Positions 9,698 to 18,733 of a stretch of 46,852 nt of DNA are shown in pieces (the stretch's first letter is position 1; each line of letters begins with the position of its first letter). The notes beneath the pieces are model-generated. The model saw only the letters and a program-made list of their open reading frames with translations. It ran no database searches and was not told the origin of the DNA. Origin of the DNA: Candidatus Rokuibacteriota bacterium (GTDB lineage: Bacteria; Methylomirabilota; Methylomirabilia; Rokubacteriales; CSP1-6); contig JAHFDK010000015.1 in the NCBI GenBank assembly GCA_023249095.1, positions 1 through 46,852 of the forward strand, read 5' to 3'. A program made the position numbers and the translations under genes.

Positions 9698-10996
9698 TCA
9701 CTGAGTGAGCCCCAGGCGTTTGAAGATAGCGTCGATGTTCTTCAGGTAGAAGGCCGGGTCGAAGCAGCTCTTGAGCTCGTCCGGCGAGAGCCGCGCCGTC
9801 ACGTTGGGATCGGCGGCGAGGAGCTCGAGGAACGGCCGGCGCTCTTTCCAGGCGCGCATGGCGTTGCGCTGCACGATCTCGTACGCGACCTGGCGTGCGA
9901 GCCCGGCATCGGTCAGTTTCAACAGCACGCGCTGTGAATACACGAGGCCGTGGCTCAGCTCGAGATTCTCCGTCATCCGCGCGGGATCGACGTCGAGCCC
10001 CTCGACGATGAACGTCGTGAGGTGCAGAAGATAATCGAGCATGATCGTCGAGTCGGGCAGGATGACGCGCTCGACCGAGGAATGGCTGATATCCCGCTCG
10101 TGCCACAGGGCGACGTTTTCGAGGGCCGCGAGCGCATTGGTGCGGACCAGGCGCGCCAGGCCGCAGATGCGCTCGGCCAGCTCCGGGTTGCGCTTGTGCG
10201 GCATGGCGCTCGAGCCTTTCTGCCCCTCGCCGAAGGGCTCCTGGGCTTCGAGGATCTCCGTGCGCTGCAGCCCACGCACTTCGAGGGCGATTTTCTCGAG
10301 CGAGGCCGCGGCGACCGCCAGCATCGCGCAGAACTCCGCATGGCGGTCACGCTGGACGATCTGCGTGGAGACCGGCGCCGCTTCCAGACCGAGCTCACGG
10401 CAAACCTCGGCTTCGAGGTCCGGCTCGACGTGGGCAAAGTTGCCGACGGCACCCGAGAGCTTGCCGACCCCGATCGTCGTCCGGGCTCGACGGAGCCGTT
10501 CGAGGTTCCGCCCCGCTTCGGTGTACCAGACCGCCACTTTGAGTCCAAAGCTGGTGGGTTCTGCATGGACGCCGTGTGTCCGGCCGATGGTGAGCGTGTC
10601 CTTGTGGCGGAGCGCCAGAACCGCGAGCGCTTTCGCCAGGCGCTCCTGGCCCGCGATCAGCAGATCCGCGGCATCCCTGAGTTGGAGCGCGGTGGCCGTG
10701 TCCCAGACGTCACTGGTGGTGAGGCCGAGATGGACGAAGCGCGAGTCTTCACCGAGCTGCTCCTCGAGGCTCGTGAGCAGCGCGATCATCTCGTGCTTGA
10801 CGCGCTCCTGAATAGCGAGGATCCGCCCGACATCGACCCGCGCCTTCTGGCGGATGCGAGCCATCACGTTGGCGTGAATGCGGCCACGCTTCGCGTAGGC
10901 CTCGCACACCGCCATCTCCACCCTGAGCCACGCCTGGTACTTCGACTCCTCGCTCCAGACGCGACCCATCTCCGGGAGGGTGTAGCGGTCGATCAC
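9698..10996 (-). CDS. purB: Adenylosuccinate lyase
   Basis: PurB cleaves SAICAR to AICAR and adenylosuccinate to AMP. The fumarase/aspartase signature GSSAMPHKRNPE is intact. H-rich segments TIGRTHGVHAEPT and LWHERDISHSSVER provide the other active-site residues. I take GTG 10996, giving MIDRYTLPEMGRVW, which matches the family N-terminus. The longer frame opens with TTG at 11014. With 432 residues the length is normal. This is the first gene of the pur run; the upstream gap is described separately. Confidence 0.95.
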   Translation of the reverse strand: MIDRYTLPEMGRVWSEESKYQAWLRVEMAVCEAYAKRGRIHANVMARIRQKARVDVGRILAIQERVKHEMIALLTSLEEQLGEDSRFVHLGLTTSDVWDTATALQLRDAADLLIAGQERLAKALAVLALRHKDTLTIGRTHGVHAEPTSFGLKVAVWYTEAGRNLERLRRARTTIGVGKLSGAVGNFAHVEPDLEAEVCRELGLEAAPVSTQIVQRDRHAEFCAMLAVAAASLEKIALEVRGLQRTEILEAQEPFGEGQKGSSAMPHKRNPELAERICGLARLVRTNALAALENVALWHERDISHSSVERVILPDSTIMLDYLLHLTTFIVEGLDVDPARMTENLELSHGLVYSQRVLLKLTDAGLARQVAYEIVQRNAMRAWKERRPFLELLAADPNVTARLSPDELKSCFDPAFYLKNIDAIFKRLGLTQ

Positions 10997-11303
10997 GCCC
11001 CCACCATAAAGCAAAACCGCTAACGATGGAAGCGAGAGATTCGAGCGGCCACTACATGTAGCGCCCCGGCGACTCTTTCAGAGAGTGATCGATGGGCCTC
11101 GCGCACAATTTGTCCACACCGCATCCACCAGGGCGCGTTCAGACCCGTAGCCCCATAACACCCCGACCGATCGAATCCCGTCGGCCCGGGCGGCCCGGAT
11201 ATCCCCACCCCAGCAAGGCGGGGCGCGACCGGAGGTGGCATGGCGATCGATCGGGAGAAGGCGCCATCGGGACGATCGCGCGCAGTGCGCTGAAGACGAG
11301 AAG
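10997..11303 (-). other. Intergenic region upstream of purB (pur cluster leader)
   Basis: About 307 bp separates the M16 peptidase stop from purB. I find no convincing gene, no purine-riboswitch-like core and no clean -35/-10 pair on the minus strand. A TGGACA at 17 bp from ATCGAT is the nearest match. A perfect 10-bp palindrome CTACATGTAG at 11052-11061 and a short ACTCT/AGAGT dyad just upstream of it are the only visible structures. An open frame crosses the gap but looks like a GC-rich shadow. Confidence 0.5.
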
Positions 11304-12569
11304 TTAGTGGTGCAGCAGTTCTCGGGGCAGGTTGCGCCGGTCCAGTGGGCCCAGCGTGGTCAGCGCGAGCCGGTCCTCGTCGAGGAGCTCGGTGACGAGC
11401 GCCTGCACCTCCTCGTGACGGACCCCGTCGATGGCCGCCAGCATCGCGTCCATGGAGAGGAACGTCCCGTGGTGCATCTCGTGCTTGGCCAGGCGGTTCA
11501 TCCGGCTCGAGGTGGACTCGAGCGACAGCATCAGGCTCCCCTTGAGATGGTCCTTGGCGCGGCACAGCTCCTCTTCGGTCACGCCGGTCTTCTTCAGCTC
11601 GCGGATCACCTTCAGGGTCGATTTCAGCACCTTGGAGAAGTTCTTCTCGTCGGCCGCGGCGTAGACGTAGAGGGTGCCGGTGTCGACATACGCCTGCACA
11701 CCCGAGTGGATGGCGTAGACGAGGCCTTCGCGCTCCCGCACTTCCTGGAAGAGCCGCGAGGACATGCTGCCGCCGATGACGTCGTTGAGCAGGAAGAGCG
11801 CATACCGCTCCGGTGCCGAGTGGTGGAGACCGGGAAAGCCCATGATGAGATGGACCTGCTCGAGCGTCTTGCCGACGATGTTCACCCCTGGCTTGAGGAC
11901 CGGCGGGATTGCCGTGCGCTCGGTCGCACCCCGGTCGAAGCCCTGGAATCCCGCGCTGAACAACTCGATGACCCGGCCGTGGGTGACGTTCCCGGCCACC
12001 GCGATGATGATTCGCGGCGGCACGTACTCCTCGGTGAAGTGCCCGAGCGCCGTCTGGCGGTCGTAGCCGGTCACGGCCTCCCGGCTCCCGAGAATCGGCC
12101 GCCCGAGCGGATGCCCGGCCCAGATCTGCCCGGCGAAGAGATCGTGGATGATGTCGTCCGGGGTGTCCTCCACCATCTTGATCTCCTGGAGGACGACCGA
12201 TTTCTCGCGCTCGAGCTCGTCGGCGTTGAACAGCGGGTGGAGCAGGATATCCGTCAGGAGATCGACCGCGAGCGGCAGATGCTCGTCGAGGACCTGGACG
12301 TAGAAGCAGGTGTGCTCCTTCGTGGTAAAGGCGTCCATCTGGCCACCGACCGAGTCCATGGTGCGGGCGATCGCCTCGGCGCTGCGCGTGGCCGTCCCCT
12401 TGAACACGAGGTGCTCGATCAGATGGGACATCCCGCAGCGAGTCTCGGGTTCGTGGCGCGAGCCCGTCTCGACCCACACCCCGACCGCCACCGAGCGCAC
12501 GTGCTCCATGCGCTCCGTAACGACCCGGATGCCGTTGGGCAGGAACCCCTTGCGGTAGCCTTCCGTCAC
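11304..12569 (-). CDS. M16 family zinc peptidase (processing-peptidase-like)
   Basis: A 421-residue insulinase-family peptidase. The inverted zinc motif HLIEH is at residues 49-53 (GMSHLIEHLVFKG), followed by the family segments GGQMDAFTTKEHT and LEREKSVVLQEIKMVED (third zinc ligand Glu). The C-terminal M16 half contains the R/Y pair region REREGLVYAIHSG. No signal peptide is seen. It starts with GTG four bases after pnp, with an AGGTGA ribosome-binding site. The pnp-M16 neighbourhood is widespread in bacteria (Bacillus mlpA type). The substrate is unknown. Confidence 0.92.
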   Translation of the reverse strand: MTEGYRKGFLPNGIRVVTERMEHVRSVAVGVWVETGSRHEPETRCGMSHLIEHLVFKGTATRSAEAIARTMDSVGGQMDAFTTKEHTCFYVQVLDEHLPLAVDLLTDILLHPLFNADELEREKSVVLQEIKMVEDTPDDIIHDLFAGQIWAGHPLGRPILGSREAVTGYDRQTALGHFTEEYVPPRIIIAVAGNVTHGRVIELFSAGFQGFDRGATERTAIPPVLKPGVNIVGKTLEQVHLIMGFPGLHHSAPERYALFLLNDVIGGSMSSRLFQEVREREGLVYAIHSGVQAYVDTGTLYVYAAADEKNFSKVLKSTLKVIRELKKTGVTEEELCRAKDHLKGSLMLSLESTSSRMNRLAKHEMHHGTFLSMDAMLAAIDGVRHEEVQALVTELLDEDRLALTTLGPLDRRNLPRELLHH

Positions 12570-12573
12570 GCGC

Positions 12574-14721
12574 TCACCTGTCAGGCCGCGGCGGATTCGC
12601 CGCCATCGGGTTTTTCAGCTTTTCCTTGTCCGCCAGCGCCGGCTGGTCGCGCAGGGCCATCTTCCGGCTGAGCCGCATCTTCCCGTTGCCGTCGATCTCG
12701 ATGACTTTGACGAGCACCTCGTCGCCCTCGGTCAGCACGTCCTGGACCGTCCGGATGCGAGATTCGGCGATCTGCGAGATGTGTAAGAGCCCCTCGGTGT
12801 TGGGGATGACCTCCACGAACGCGCCGAACTCGACGATCTTCTTGACCTTCCCGAGGTAGATCCGGTCCAGCTCGACCTCGCGGCAGATGTCCTGGATGAT
12901 CCCCAGGGCCTTCTGCACCGACGCGTTGTCGGGCGAGAACACGGTGACCCGACCGTCGTCCTCGACGTCGATCTTCGTGCCCGTTTGCTCCTGGATGCCA
13001 CGGATGATCTTGCCGCCGGGGCCGATGATCTCGCGGATCTTTTCGGGCCGGATCTTGATCGTGACGAACCGCGGCGCGTAGGGCGAAAGCTCGGGCCGTG
13101 GCTTCTCGATAGCCTCGCGCATCTTCGCCAGCACGACGAGTCGCGCATCCCGCGCCTGTTGCAGCGCGGAGCGCATGATGTCGATCGACACGCCGGCGAT
13201 CTTGATGTCCATCTGAAGCGCGGTCACGCCCTTCTCGGTGCCCGCGACCTTGAAGTCCATGTCGCCGTAATGGTCCTCGGCTCCGTTGATGTCGGTCAGG
13301 ATCCCGACCTTGTCTCCTTCCTTGACCAGCCCCATGGCGACACCCGCGACGTGGGCCCGCAGGGGCACCCCGGCGTCCATCAGAGCCAGCGAGGCACCAC
13401 ACACCGAGGCCATCGACGACGACCCGTTCGACTCGAGAATGTCCGACACGATCCGGATCGTGTACGGGAACTCTTCCTTCGGGGGTAGCACCGCTTCGAC
13501 CGCCCGCTCCGCCAGGGCGCCGTGACCGATGTCCCGCCGTGAGGGACCGCCGTATCGCCGGACCTCGCCGACCGAGAACGACGGGAAGTTGTAGTGCAGC
13601 ATGAAGTGCCGGTAGTGCTCGCCCTCGAGGGCCTCGATCTTCTGCTCGTCCGACTTCGTGCCCAGCGTGGCCGCGACGAGCGCCTGGGTCTCTCCCCGGG
13701 TGAAGACACTCGAGCCGTGGGCCCGCGGCAGGTAGGCCATGTCGATCGAGACGGGGCGGATCTCATTCACCTTGCGACCATCGACGCGGATGCCGCGCTC
13801 GACGATGAGCCGCCGCACTTCGGCCTTCTCGACCGCCTCGAACACTTCGCGCACCGCCCCCTTCTTCGTCTCGTCCACCCCGAGCGACTGGACCACCTCC
13901 TCGAACACCCGGTGGACGGTCTCGGCCCGCGCCTGCTTTTCATGGGTGGCGAGTGCCGTGGCCAGCTTGGGCGCCGCCAGGCTCTTGACCCGCGCGGCCA
14001 GCTCGGCATCGCGTCCCGCCGACGCGTCGAAGGTCCAGCGGGGCTTGGCCGCGCGCTGCGCCAGATCCCGTTGCGCCCGCGCGAGCCTCTTGCACTCGGC
14101 ATGACCGAAGGCGATCGCCTCGAGCATGGCTTCCTCGGGCACCTCGTTGGCTCCCGCCTCCACCATCAACACGGCGTCCTCGGTGCCGGCGATGACGAGC
14201 TCCAGGCTCGACACCTTCTGCTGCGCCGTGGTCGGGTTCGCGACCAGCTTGCCGTCGACCAGGCCGACACGCACGGCGCCGATGGGTCCGTCGAACGGAA
14301 TGCCCGACAGGCAGAGCGCCGCCGAGGCGCCGTTCACCGCCAGCATGTCGGGGTCGTTCTCCTGGTCGCCGGAGATCACGAGACAGATGACCTGGACCTC
14401 GTTCCGGAACCCGTCGGGGAACAGAGGCCGGATCGGCCGGTCGATCAGACGAGACGTCAGCGTCTCTTTCTTGACCGGAGCGCCCTCTCGCTTGAAATAG
14501 CCGCCGGGGATTCGCCCGCCCGCGTACGCGCGCTCGCGGTATTCGACGGTCAGCGGGAAGAAGTCCTGCGATTCCTTCGCGCCCTTGGCGGCGACGCACG
14601 TCGCCAGGACCATGGAACCGCCGTAGCGAACGACCACGGCCCCGTCGGCCTGCTTGGCCACCTTGCCCGTTTCGATGGCCATGCGGAGGCCGTTGATCTC
14701 GATCTCTACCGTGTGGGTCAT
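12574..14721 (-). CDS. pnp: Polynucleotide phosphorylase
   Basis: This is a 3'-5' phosphorolytic exoribonuclease of the RNA degradosome. The 715-residue protein contains two RNase PH domains (GGRIPGGYFKREG; catalytic-domain GERHY/FMLHYNFP and DIMRSALQQA segments). Then come a KH domain near residues 555-615 (IREIIGPGGKIIRGI) and an S1 domain near 625-695 (GKVKKIVEFGAFVEV). Length and order are canonical. It starts with ATG; GAGGA lies unusually far (about 12 bases) upstream. Confidence 0.98.
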   Translation of the reverse strand: MTHTVEIEINGLRMAIETGKVAKQADGAVVVRYGGSMVLATCVAAKGAKESQDFFPLTVEYRERAYAGGRIPGGYFKREGAPVKKETLTSRLIDRPIRPLFPDGFRNEVQVICLVISGDQENDPDMLAVNGASAALCLSGIPFDGPIGAVRVGLVDGKLVANPTTAQQKVSSLELVIAGTEDAVLMVEAGANEVPEEAMLEAIAFGHAECKRLARAQRDLAQRAAKPRWTFDASAGRDAELAARVKSLAAPKLATALATHEKQARAETVHRVFEEVVQSLGVDETKKGAVREVFEAVEKAEVRRLIVERGIRVDGRKVNEIRPVSIDMAYLPRAHGSSVFTRGETQALVAATLGTKSDEQKIEALEGEHYRHFMLHYNFPSFSVGEVRRYGGPSRRDIGHGALAERAVEAVLPPKEEFPYTIRIVSDILESNGSSSMASVCGASLALMDAGVPLRAHVAGVAMGLVKEGDKVGILTDINGAEDHYGDMDFKVAGTEKGVTALQMDIKIAGVSIDIMRSALQQARDARLVVLAKMREAIEKPRPELSPYAPRFVTIKIRPEKIREIIGPGGKIIRGIQEQTGTKIDVEDDGRVTVFSPDNASVQKALGIIQDICREVELDRIYLGKVKKIVEFGAFVEVIPNTEGLLHISQIAESRIRTVQDVLTEGDEVLVKVIEIDGNGKMRLSRKMALRDQPALADKEKLKNPMAANPPRPDR

Positions 14722-14851
14722 GCGAATGTTTGTCCTCGCGTATCGGCCGGAATCCGGCGAACGCCGTGTGGAGCGGACGCTAAACCTGCCCGCCCAGGGG
14801 CCCCCGGATTCGTTCCGTCCGAGGACCGATCAATTGAGAGTGACTCCGCCG

Positions 14852-15121
14852 TCAACGGCGGATGCCGAGCTTGTCGATGATGACACGATACCTCTCCGGT
14901 GCACGGGATCGCAGGTATTCCAGAAGGCCTCGACGCTTGCCGATGAGCATCAGCAGCCCCCGGCGTGAATGATGGTCCTTCGTATGCTGCTTGAAATGAT
15001 CGGTAAGCCCGTTGACGCGCTCGGTCAGTAGCGCGATCTGCACTTCGGGCGAACCCGTGTCGCCCTCGTGGGTTCGGAACTGCTCGATCAGACTTTTCTT
15101 CCGGTCGACAGCGAGCGGCAT
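14852..15121 (-). CDS. rpsO: Ribosomal protein uS15
   Basis: At 89 residues this is exactly the canonical S15 length. The sequence shows [21 protein letters not shown] and the basic [15 protein letters not shown] segment that contacts 16S rRNA and bridge B4. I choose ATG 15121, which has GGAGGG six bases upstream, over an in-frame GTG at 15142. A 130-bp gap separates it from pnp. It contains short GC dyads but no U-tract terminator, consistent with an rpsO-pnp transcript. Confidence 0.97.
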   Translation of the reverse strand: MPLAVDRKKSLIEQFRTHEGDTGSPEVQIALLTERVNGLTDHFKQHTKDHHSRRGLLMLIGKRRGLLEYLRSRAPERYRVIIDKLGIRR

Positions 15122-15153
15122 CGACCACCCTCCAATCGCCACACCCCGGGAAA

Positions 15154-15159
15154 CTTATA
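15154..15159 (-). promoter_or_regulatory. Possible -10 element upstream of rpsO
   Basis: TATAAG is found 33 bases upstream of the rpsO start. The region around it is locally AT-rich: an A7 tract lies further upstream, in the ribF-rpsO gap. No good -35 hexamer sits at 16-18 bp (TTGGGG is 20 bp away), so the promoter call is tentative. Confidence 0.3.
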
Positions 15160-15268
15160 CTCCCACGCCAGGGCGGGTTCCCCAAAAGCCCTTTTTTTGT
15201 CGGCAGATACGGCTTGGAGGGTACCATGTGGCTGAGCCGAAGTAAAGTTGGCGGGCGCCGGCTACGGG

Positions 15269-16186
15269 TCACGGATCCCGGCGCGCTGCGGCCACATCGA
15301 GCGCAATCTGCTGGCGCAGCGCGTCGACGCTCGGGAACTTCCTCTCCTCCCGCAGGCGCCGAAGAAATGTCAGCACGACCCGTTCGTTGTAAAGATCGCC
15401 CGAGAAATCAATGACATGAGCTTCGACGGCTAACTCGTTCTCTCCAAACGTCGGCCGCACCCCCACGTTGACCACGGCCTGATGATGACTCGACCGGATG
15501 GTGGCCCGGCAGACGTAGACGCCCACCGGGAGTCCTAGAGGGCGATCCGTTTTCACGTTGGCCGTCGGAAAGCCGAGCGTCCGGCCTCGTCCGGCGCCCC
15601 GGACCACCTCACCGCGGATGGAATAATGCCGGCCGAGGAGTCGCGCCGCCCTCGGGAGATCGCCCCGCTGAAGCGCGCCGCGGATCTCCGACGACGACAC
15701 AGCGACGCCATCGACCATCAGTGCCGGCACGATGTGCGCGCGAAACCCGAGCGGCCCGGCCAGACTCTCGAGCAGCCCGGTGTCGCCGCGCGCGCCCCGC
15801 CCGAAGCGGTGGTTGAATCCGACCACGATCTCCCGCGCCCTTAGCGCTTCGATGAGGACGTCCTGAACGAAGGTTTTGGCCTCGACGGCCGCGACAGACT
15901 GGGTGAAGGGGATGACGACGGTCGTATCGATCCCGGTCTCTCCGATCAGCTCGAGCCTCTCGTCCAGGGTCGTGATGGGCAGCGGGGCGCGACCGGGCTG
16001 GAGCACCTCCATGGGATGACGGTCGAACGTGCACGCCACCGCCTGGAGCCTCCCCTGCCGTGCCTGCGCCACCGCCGTTCCGAGGATGGCGCGATGGCCG
16101 AGGTGAATGCCGTCGAAGGCGCCGAGCGCGACAGCGCTGGCGACCGCCTCAGGCCGGTAGGACTCGAGTCCCCGGACGGTCCGCAT
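15269..16186 (-). CDS. ribF: Bifunctional riboflavin kinase / FAD synthetase
   Basis: RibF converts riboflavin to FMN and FAD. In 305 residues the N-terminal nucleotidyltransferase half shows LGAFDGIHLGHRAIL and VGFNHRFGRGARGD. The C-terminal kinase half shows RGAGRGRTLGFPTANV and VNVGVRPTFGEN. The ATG lies inside the truB coding end (38-bp overlap), and its N-terminus (MRTVRGLESY) fits the family, so no shorter start is needed. Confidence 0.97.
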   Translation of the reverse strand: MRTVRGLESYRPEAVASAVALGAFDGIHLGHRAILGTAVAQARQGRLQAVACTFDRHPMEVLQPGRAPLPITTLDERLELIGETGIDTTVVIPFTQSVAAVEAKTFVQDVLIEALRAREIVVGFNHRFGRGARGDTGLLESLAGPLGFRAHIVPALMVDGVAVSSSEIRGALQRGDLPRAARLLGRHYSIRGEVVRGAGRGRTLGFPTANVKTDRPLGLPVGVYVCRATIRSSHHQAVVNVGVRPTFGENELAVEAHVIDFSGDLYNERVVLTFLRRLREERKFPSVDALRQQIALDVAAARRDP

Positions 16187-17078
16187 GCAGGATGCGAACG
16201 GGCCTGACCTGGCGCCCGTCCGTCATCAATTCTCCGACGCCGATCAAAGGCCCGGCGATGTCGTGGACTCTTACGAAGCCACTCCCCGCGGCCGCGGCCG
16301 GGATAACCTCGGCCGGCTGGCCGTGGGTGAAGGTCGCCGCGCTGGGCTCGTCCAGCCGAACAATGCGCCATCCGGCCAGCGCCGCTTCGGCAGGGCGCAC
16401 CCTGGACCAGAGCTCCCGTCTTTCTTCCGTCAACTCGCTCCAGGACACGGTGTCCCCAAGATCGAAGGGGCCGACCCGACACCGGACGAGACCCTCGACC
16501 GCCCCGCCGAAACCCAGAACAGCACCGATGTCGGCCGCGAGGACCCGTACGTACGTTCCCTTGCCGCAGACGACGCGCAGCGTCGCCCTCGCGCCGGCGA
16601 CATTCTCGACGCGGATCGAACGTATGATCACCTCGCGGGGCGCTCGCTCCACCTCGATACCGGCCCGGGCCAGCTCGTAGAGCCGCCGCCCTTCGTGGTG
16701 AATCGCCGAGTACATCGGCGGCACCTGCTTGATCCGGCCGACGAACGCGCGACAGGCCTCTGCGAGGGGCGCGGGCGCGAGATCTCCGACCGGGGTCTCC
16801 GACAGCACGCGGCCGCTCACGTCGTGGGTGTCCGTCGTCAGTCCGAAGCGGATCGTCGCGAGGTACTCCTTGTCCTGGTCGACGAGATAGGGCGTGAGCT
16901 TCGTCGCCTCCCCGACGAGGATCGGCAGCACGCCGGTCGCGTCGGGATCGAGCGTGCCCGCGTGCCCGATACGACGGACGCCCAGACGGCGACGAACGAT
17001 CGCGACGACATCGAACGAAGTCGCGCCGCGGCCCTTGTCGACGACGAGGACGCCGGACCGCGCGACGTCTCCGCTCAC
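16149..17078 (-). CDS. truB: tRNA pseudouridine(55) synthase
   Basis: TruB makes Psi55 in the T-loop of tRNAs. The catalytic aspartate is D44 in HAGTLDPDATGVLP. The KPPGxTS-equivalent opening reads DKGRGATSFDVV, and VVCGKGTYVRVLAADIG is the conserved motif III. The protein is 309 residues and starts with GTG in a GTGA overlap with the DHH gene. Its C-terminal tail overlaps the ribF start by 38 bp. Confidence 0.96.
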   Translation of the reverse strand: MSGDVARSGVLVVDKGRGATSFDVVAIVRRRLGVRRIGHAGTLDPDATGVLPILVGEATKLTPYLVDQDKEYLATIRFGLTTDTHDVSGRVLSETPVGDLAPAPLAEACRAFVGRIKQVPPMYSAIHHEGRRLYELARAGIEVERAPREVIIRSIRVENVAGARATLRVVCGKGTYVRVLAADIGAVLGFGGAVEGLVRCRVGPFDLGDTVSWSELTEERRELWSRVRPAEAALAGWRIVRLDEPSAATFTHGQPAEVIPAAAAGSGFVRVHDIAGPLIGVGELMTDGRQVRPVRILHADRPGTRVLPA

Positions 17079-18070
17079 GACATCCGGCTTCCGTCGACCG
17101 CCCGGCGGACCGCGGCGAGCACCACGCGCGTCGCCTCCGGCAGCGGCCCGATCACGGTGCAGCCCGCTGCGTTGACATGTCCTCCACCGCCGAACTGCGC
17201 CGCGATCTTCTGGACGTCCACGTCTCCCTTGCCCCGGAGGCTCACCTTCACTTCGCCGTCCCGCTCGCGGAGGAGACAGGCGACGCGCACCGAGGCGACG
17301 GAGCGCGGATAGTTTACGAGCTCCTCCGACTCGACGATCCGCTCTGGGACCAGCCCGGTGGGCAGCGCGAGCCAGCCGAGTCGCCCGTCCTCGCTGATCT
17401 CGACCCGGGTGAGGGCCTCACCGAGCCAGCGGAGCGCATCGGGCGCACGCCGCTCGTAGAGTGATTCGGACACGACCTCCGGTCGGGCGCCGGCCGCGAC
17501 GAGCGCCGCGGCAATCGCGAACGTCCGGGGCGTCACGTTCGAATAGCGGAACGAGCCCGTGTCGGTGTGGATCGCCGTGAAAAGATTCGTGGCGACCGCA
17601 GGCGTCAGCGGCGCGCCGAGCGCCGTGAGCAGCTCGTAGATCATCTCGCCCGTGGCGGCGGCCGACGTGTCGACCCAGTTCACGTCACCGTACCGCCGGT
17701 TGTCCGGATGGTGGTCGATGTTGACGATGAGCTTCCCGACGCGACGGGCCTGCTCGATCAGCCCCTCGGTACGTTGCGGGTTCGGGCAGTCCGTGAGCAC
17801 CACGACGTCGATCGGGCCGTCCAGCATGGTGAGCGTGCGATAGCGCTCGACGCCGGGCAGGAAGGCGAGCAGCGCGGGCGCGGGATGCGGACCACCGTAT
17901 GTCACGGTCCAGCCGCGTCCTTCGAGCGCCAGGCCCAGGGCGAGCAGCGTGCCCAGGACGTCGGCGTCCGGGTGGACGTGCCCGAGCATGAGGGCGTGGC
18001 CGCCGCCGCCGAACGGTCCCAGCACCGCAGCGGAAGGCACCGGAGTCGAGTGCTCGACGATCGGGCTCAC
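17075..18070 (-). CDS. DHH/DHHA1 phosphoesterase, NrnA-like (nanoRNase / pAp phosphatase type)
   Basis: The 331-residue protein has the DHH-family motifs in order: GHVHPDADVLG (residues 30-40), TDCPN, NIDHHPDN (DHH at 119-121), TDTGSFRYSN, and the DHHA1 glycine motif FGGGGHVNAAG near the C-terminus. NrnA-type enzymes degrade 2-5-nt RNAs and dephosphorylate pAp. The rbfA-nrnA-truB order is common. The start is GTG 18070, overlapping the rbfA stop as GTGA. A longer frame to 18244 runs through rbfA and is rejected. In motif I the usual DGD is DAD. Confidence 0.92.
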   Translation of the reverse strand: MSPIVEHSTPVPSAAVLGPFGGGGHALMLGHVHPDADVLGTLLALGLALEGRGWTVTYGGPHPAPALLAFLPGVERYRTLTMLDGPIDVVVLTDCPNPQRTEGLIEQARRVGKLIVNIDHHPDNRRYGDVNWVDTSAAATGEMIYELLTALGAPLTPAVATNLFTAIHTDTGSFRYSNVTPRTFAIAAALVAAGARPEVVSESLYERRAPDALRWLGEALTRVEISEDGRLGWLALPTGLVPERIVESEELVNYPRSVASVRVACLLRERDGEVKVSLRGKGDVDVQKIAAQFGGGGHVNAAGCTVIGPLPEATRVVLAAVRRAVDGSRMS

Positions 18071-18420
18071 CGTCCGGCGTCGCCGCCCACCTGCCGGAGC
18101 AGGGCCTGGATGCGCGCCGCGTGCTCCATCGACCGGTCGGGCCGGAAGTCCAGCTCGGGCGTGACGCGCAGGTCCAGGTGCTGTCGGAGCCAGTTGCGGA
18201 TGAAACCGCGGGCGCTGACCAGAGCCGCCAGCGATCCCGTCCACTGCGCCTCGTCGCCGAGCACCGACACGAAGACCTTCGCGGTACGCAGGTCTCGGGC
18301 CGTCTCGACCTCGGTCACGGACACGAACCCGAGTCGAGGGTCCTTGAGCTCCCGCTGGAGGAGCGTCGAGATTTCCTCTTTGACGAGTTGGTTCACGCGG
18401 CCCAGTCGCTTGTCTTGCAT
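18067..18420 (-). CDS. rbfA: 30S ribosome-binding factor A
   Basis: RbfA is a KH-like 16S rRNA maturation and cold-adaptation factor. The 117 residues begin MQDKRLGRVNQLVKEEI. They include LKDPRLGFVSVTEVE and the C-terminal LRVTPELDFRPDRSMEHAARI signature. The ATG overlaps the upstream DUF503 stop (TGATG) and the end overlaps the DHH gene. The longer open frame to 18846 is a shadow of DUF503/infB. Confidence 0.95.
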   Translation of the reverse strand: MQDKRLGRVNQLVKEEISTLLQRELKDPRLGFVSVTEVETARDLRTAKVFVSVLGDEAQWTGSLAALVSARGFIRNWLRQHLDLRVTPELDFRPDRSMEHAARIQALLRQVGGDAGR

Positions 18421-18710
18421 CAGAGAATCTCCACGGACGTGTCGAGCACCCGTCCCGCGACGTTGTCTTCGATGAAGTCCATCGCCTTCGAAATGACCGT
18501 GTTGGCGTGCCGCGCGTCGGCGGAGACGTAGACGACGGCGAGCGTCGCCCGCTGCCACACGTCCTGATGGTCGACCTCGGCCACGGAGACCTCGAAGCGG
18601 GTTCGGACCTTCTCCTTGAGACCCTTCAGGACGTGGCGCTTGTCCTTCAGCGAGCCCACGTCCGGCAGGTGCAGCTCGACCACCCCCAGCGCGACGCGCG
18701 CTGCCGACAC
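18420..18710 (-). CDS. DUF503 (YlxP-like) protein
   Basis: This small 96-residue protein of unknown function is typically encoded between infB and rbfA, as here. The diagnostic core is SLKDKRHVLKGLKEKVRTRF then VSVAEVDHQDVWQRA. I start at GTG 18710 because GGAGG lies five bases upstream and the N-terminus then leads directly into the VALGVVELHLPD strand. An ATG further upstream at 18824 would run into infB. YlxP in Bacillus has been linked to ribosome assembly; that role here is inference. Confidence 0.9.
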   Translation of the reverse strand: MSAARVALGVVELHLPDVGSLKDKRHVLKGLKEKVRTRFEVSVAEVDHQDVWQRATLAVVYVSADARHANTVISKAMDFIEDNVAGRVLDTSVEIL

Positions 18711-18733
18711 AGCCCCCTCCGGCGCGGACGCTC

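Noticed and set aside
10997-11303. Purine riboswitch or tRNA in the pur leader
   Set aside because: No conserved three-way-junction core, no tRNA-like arms and no terminator/antiterminator pair could be found by eye.
11020-12477. Minus-strand frame covering the M16 gene and the pur leader
   Set aside because: It runs in a different phase inside a clear M16 peptidase. Its continuation across the gap has no ribosome-binding site or recognisable motif.
18071-18244. N-terminal extension of the DHH phosphoesterase
   Set aside because: The extension lies in the rbfA coding region in another frame and is Pro/Arg/Ala-rich; GTG 18070 gives the normal family length.
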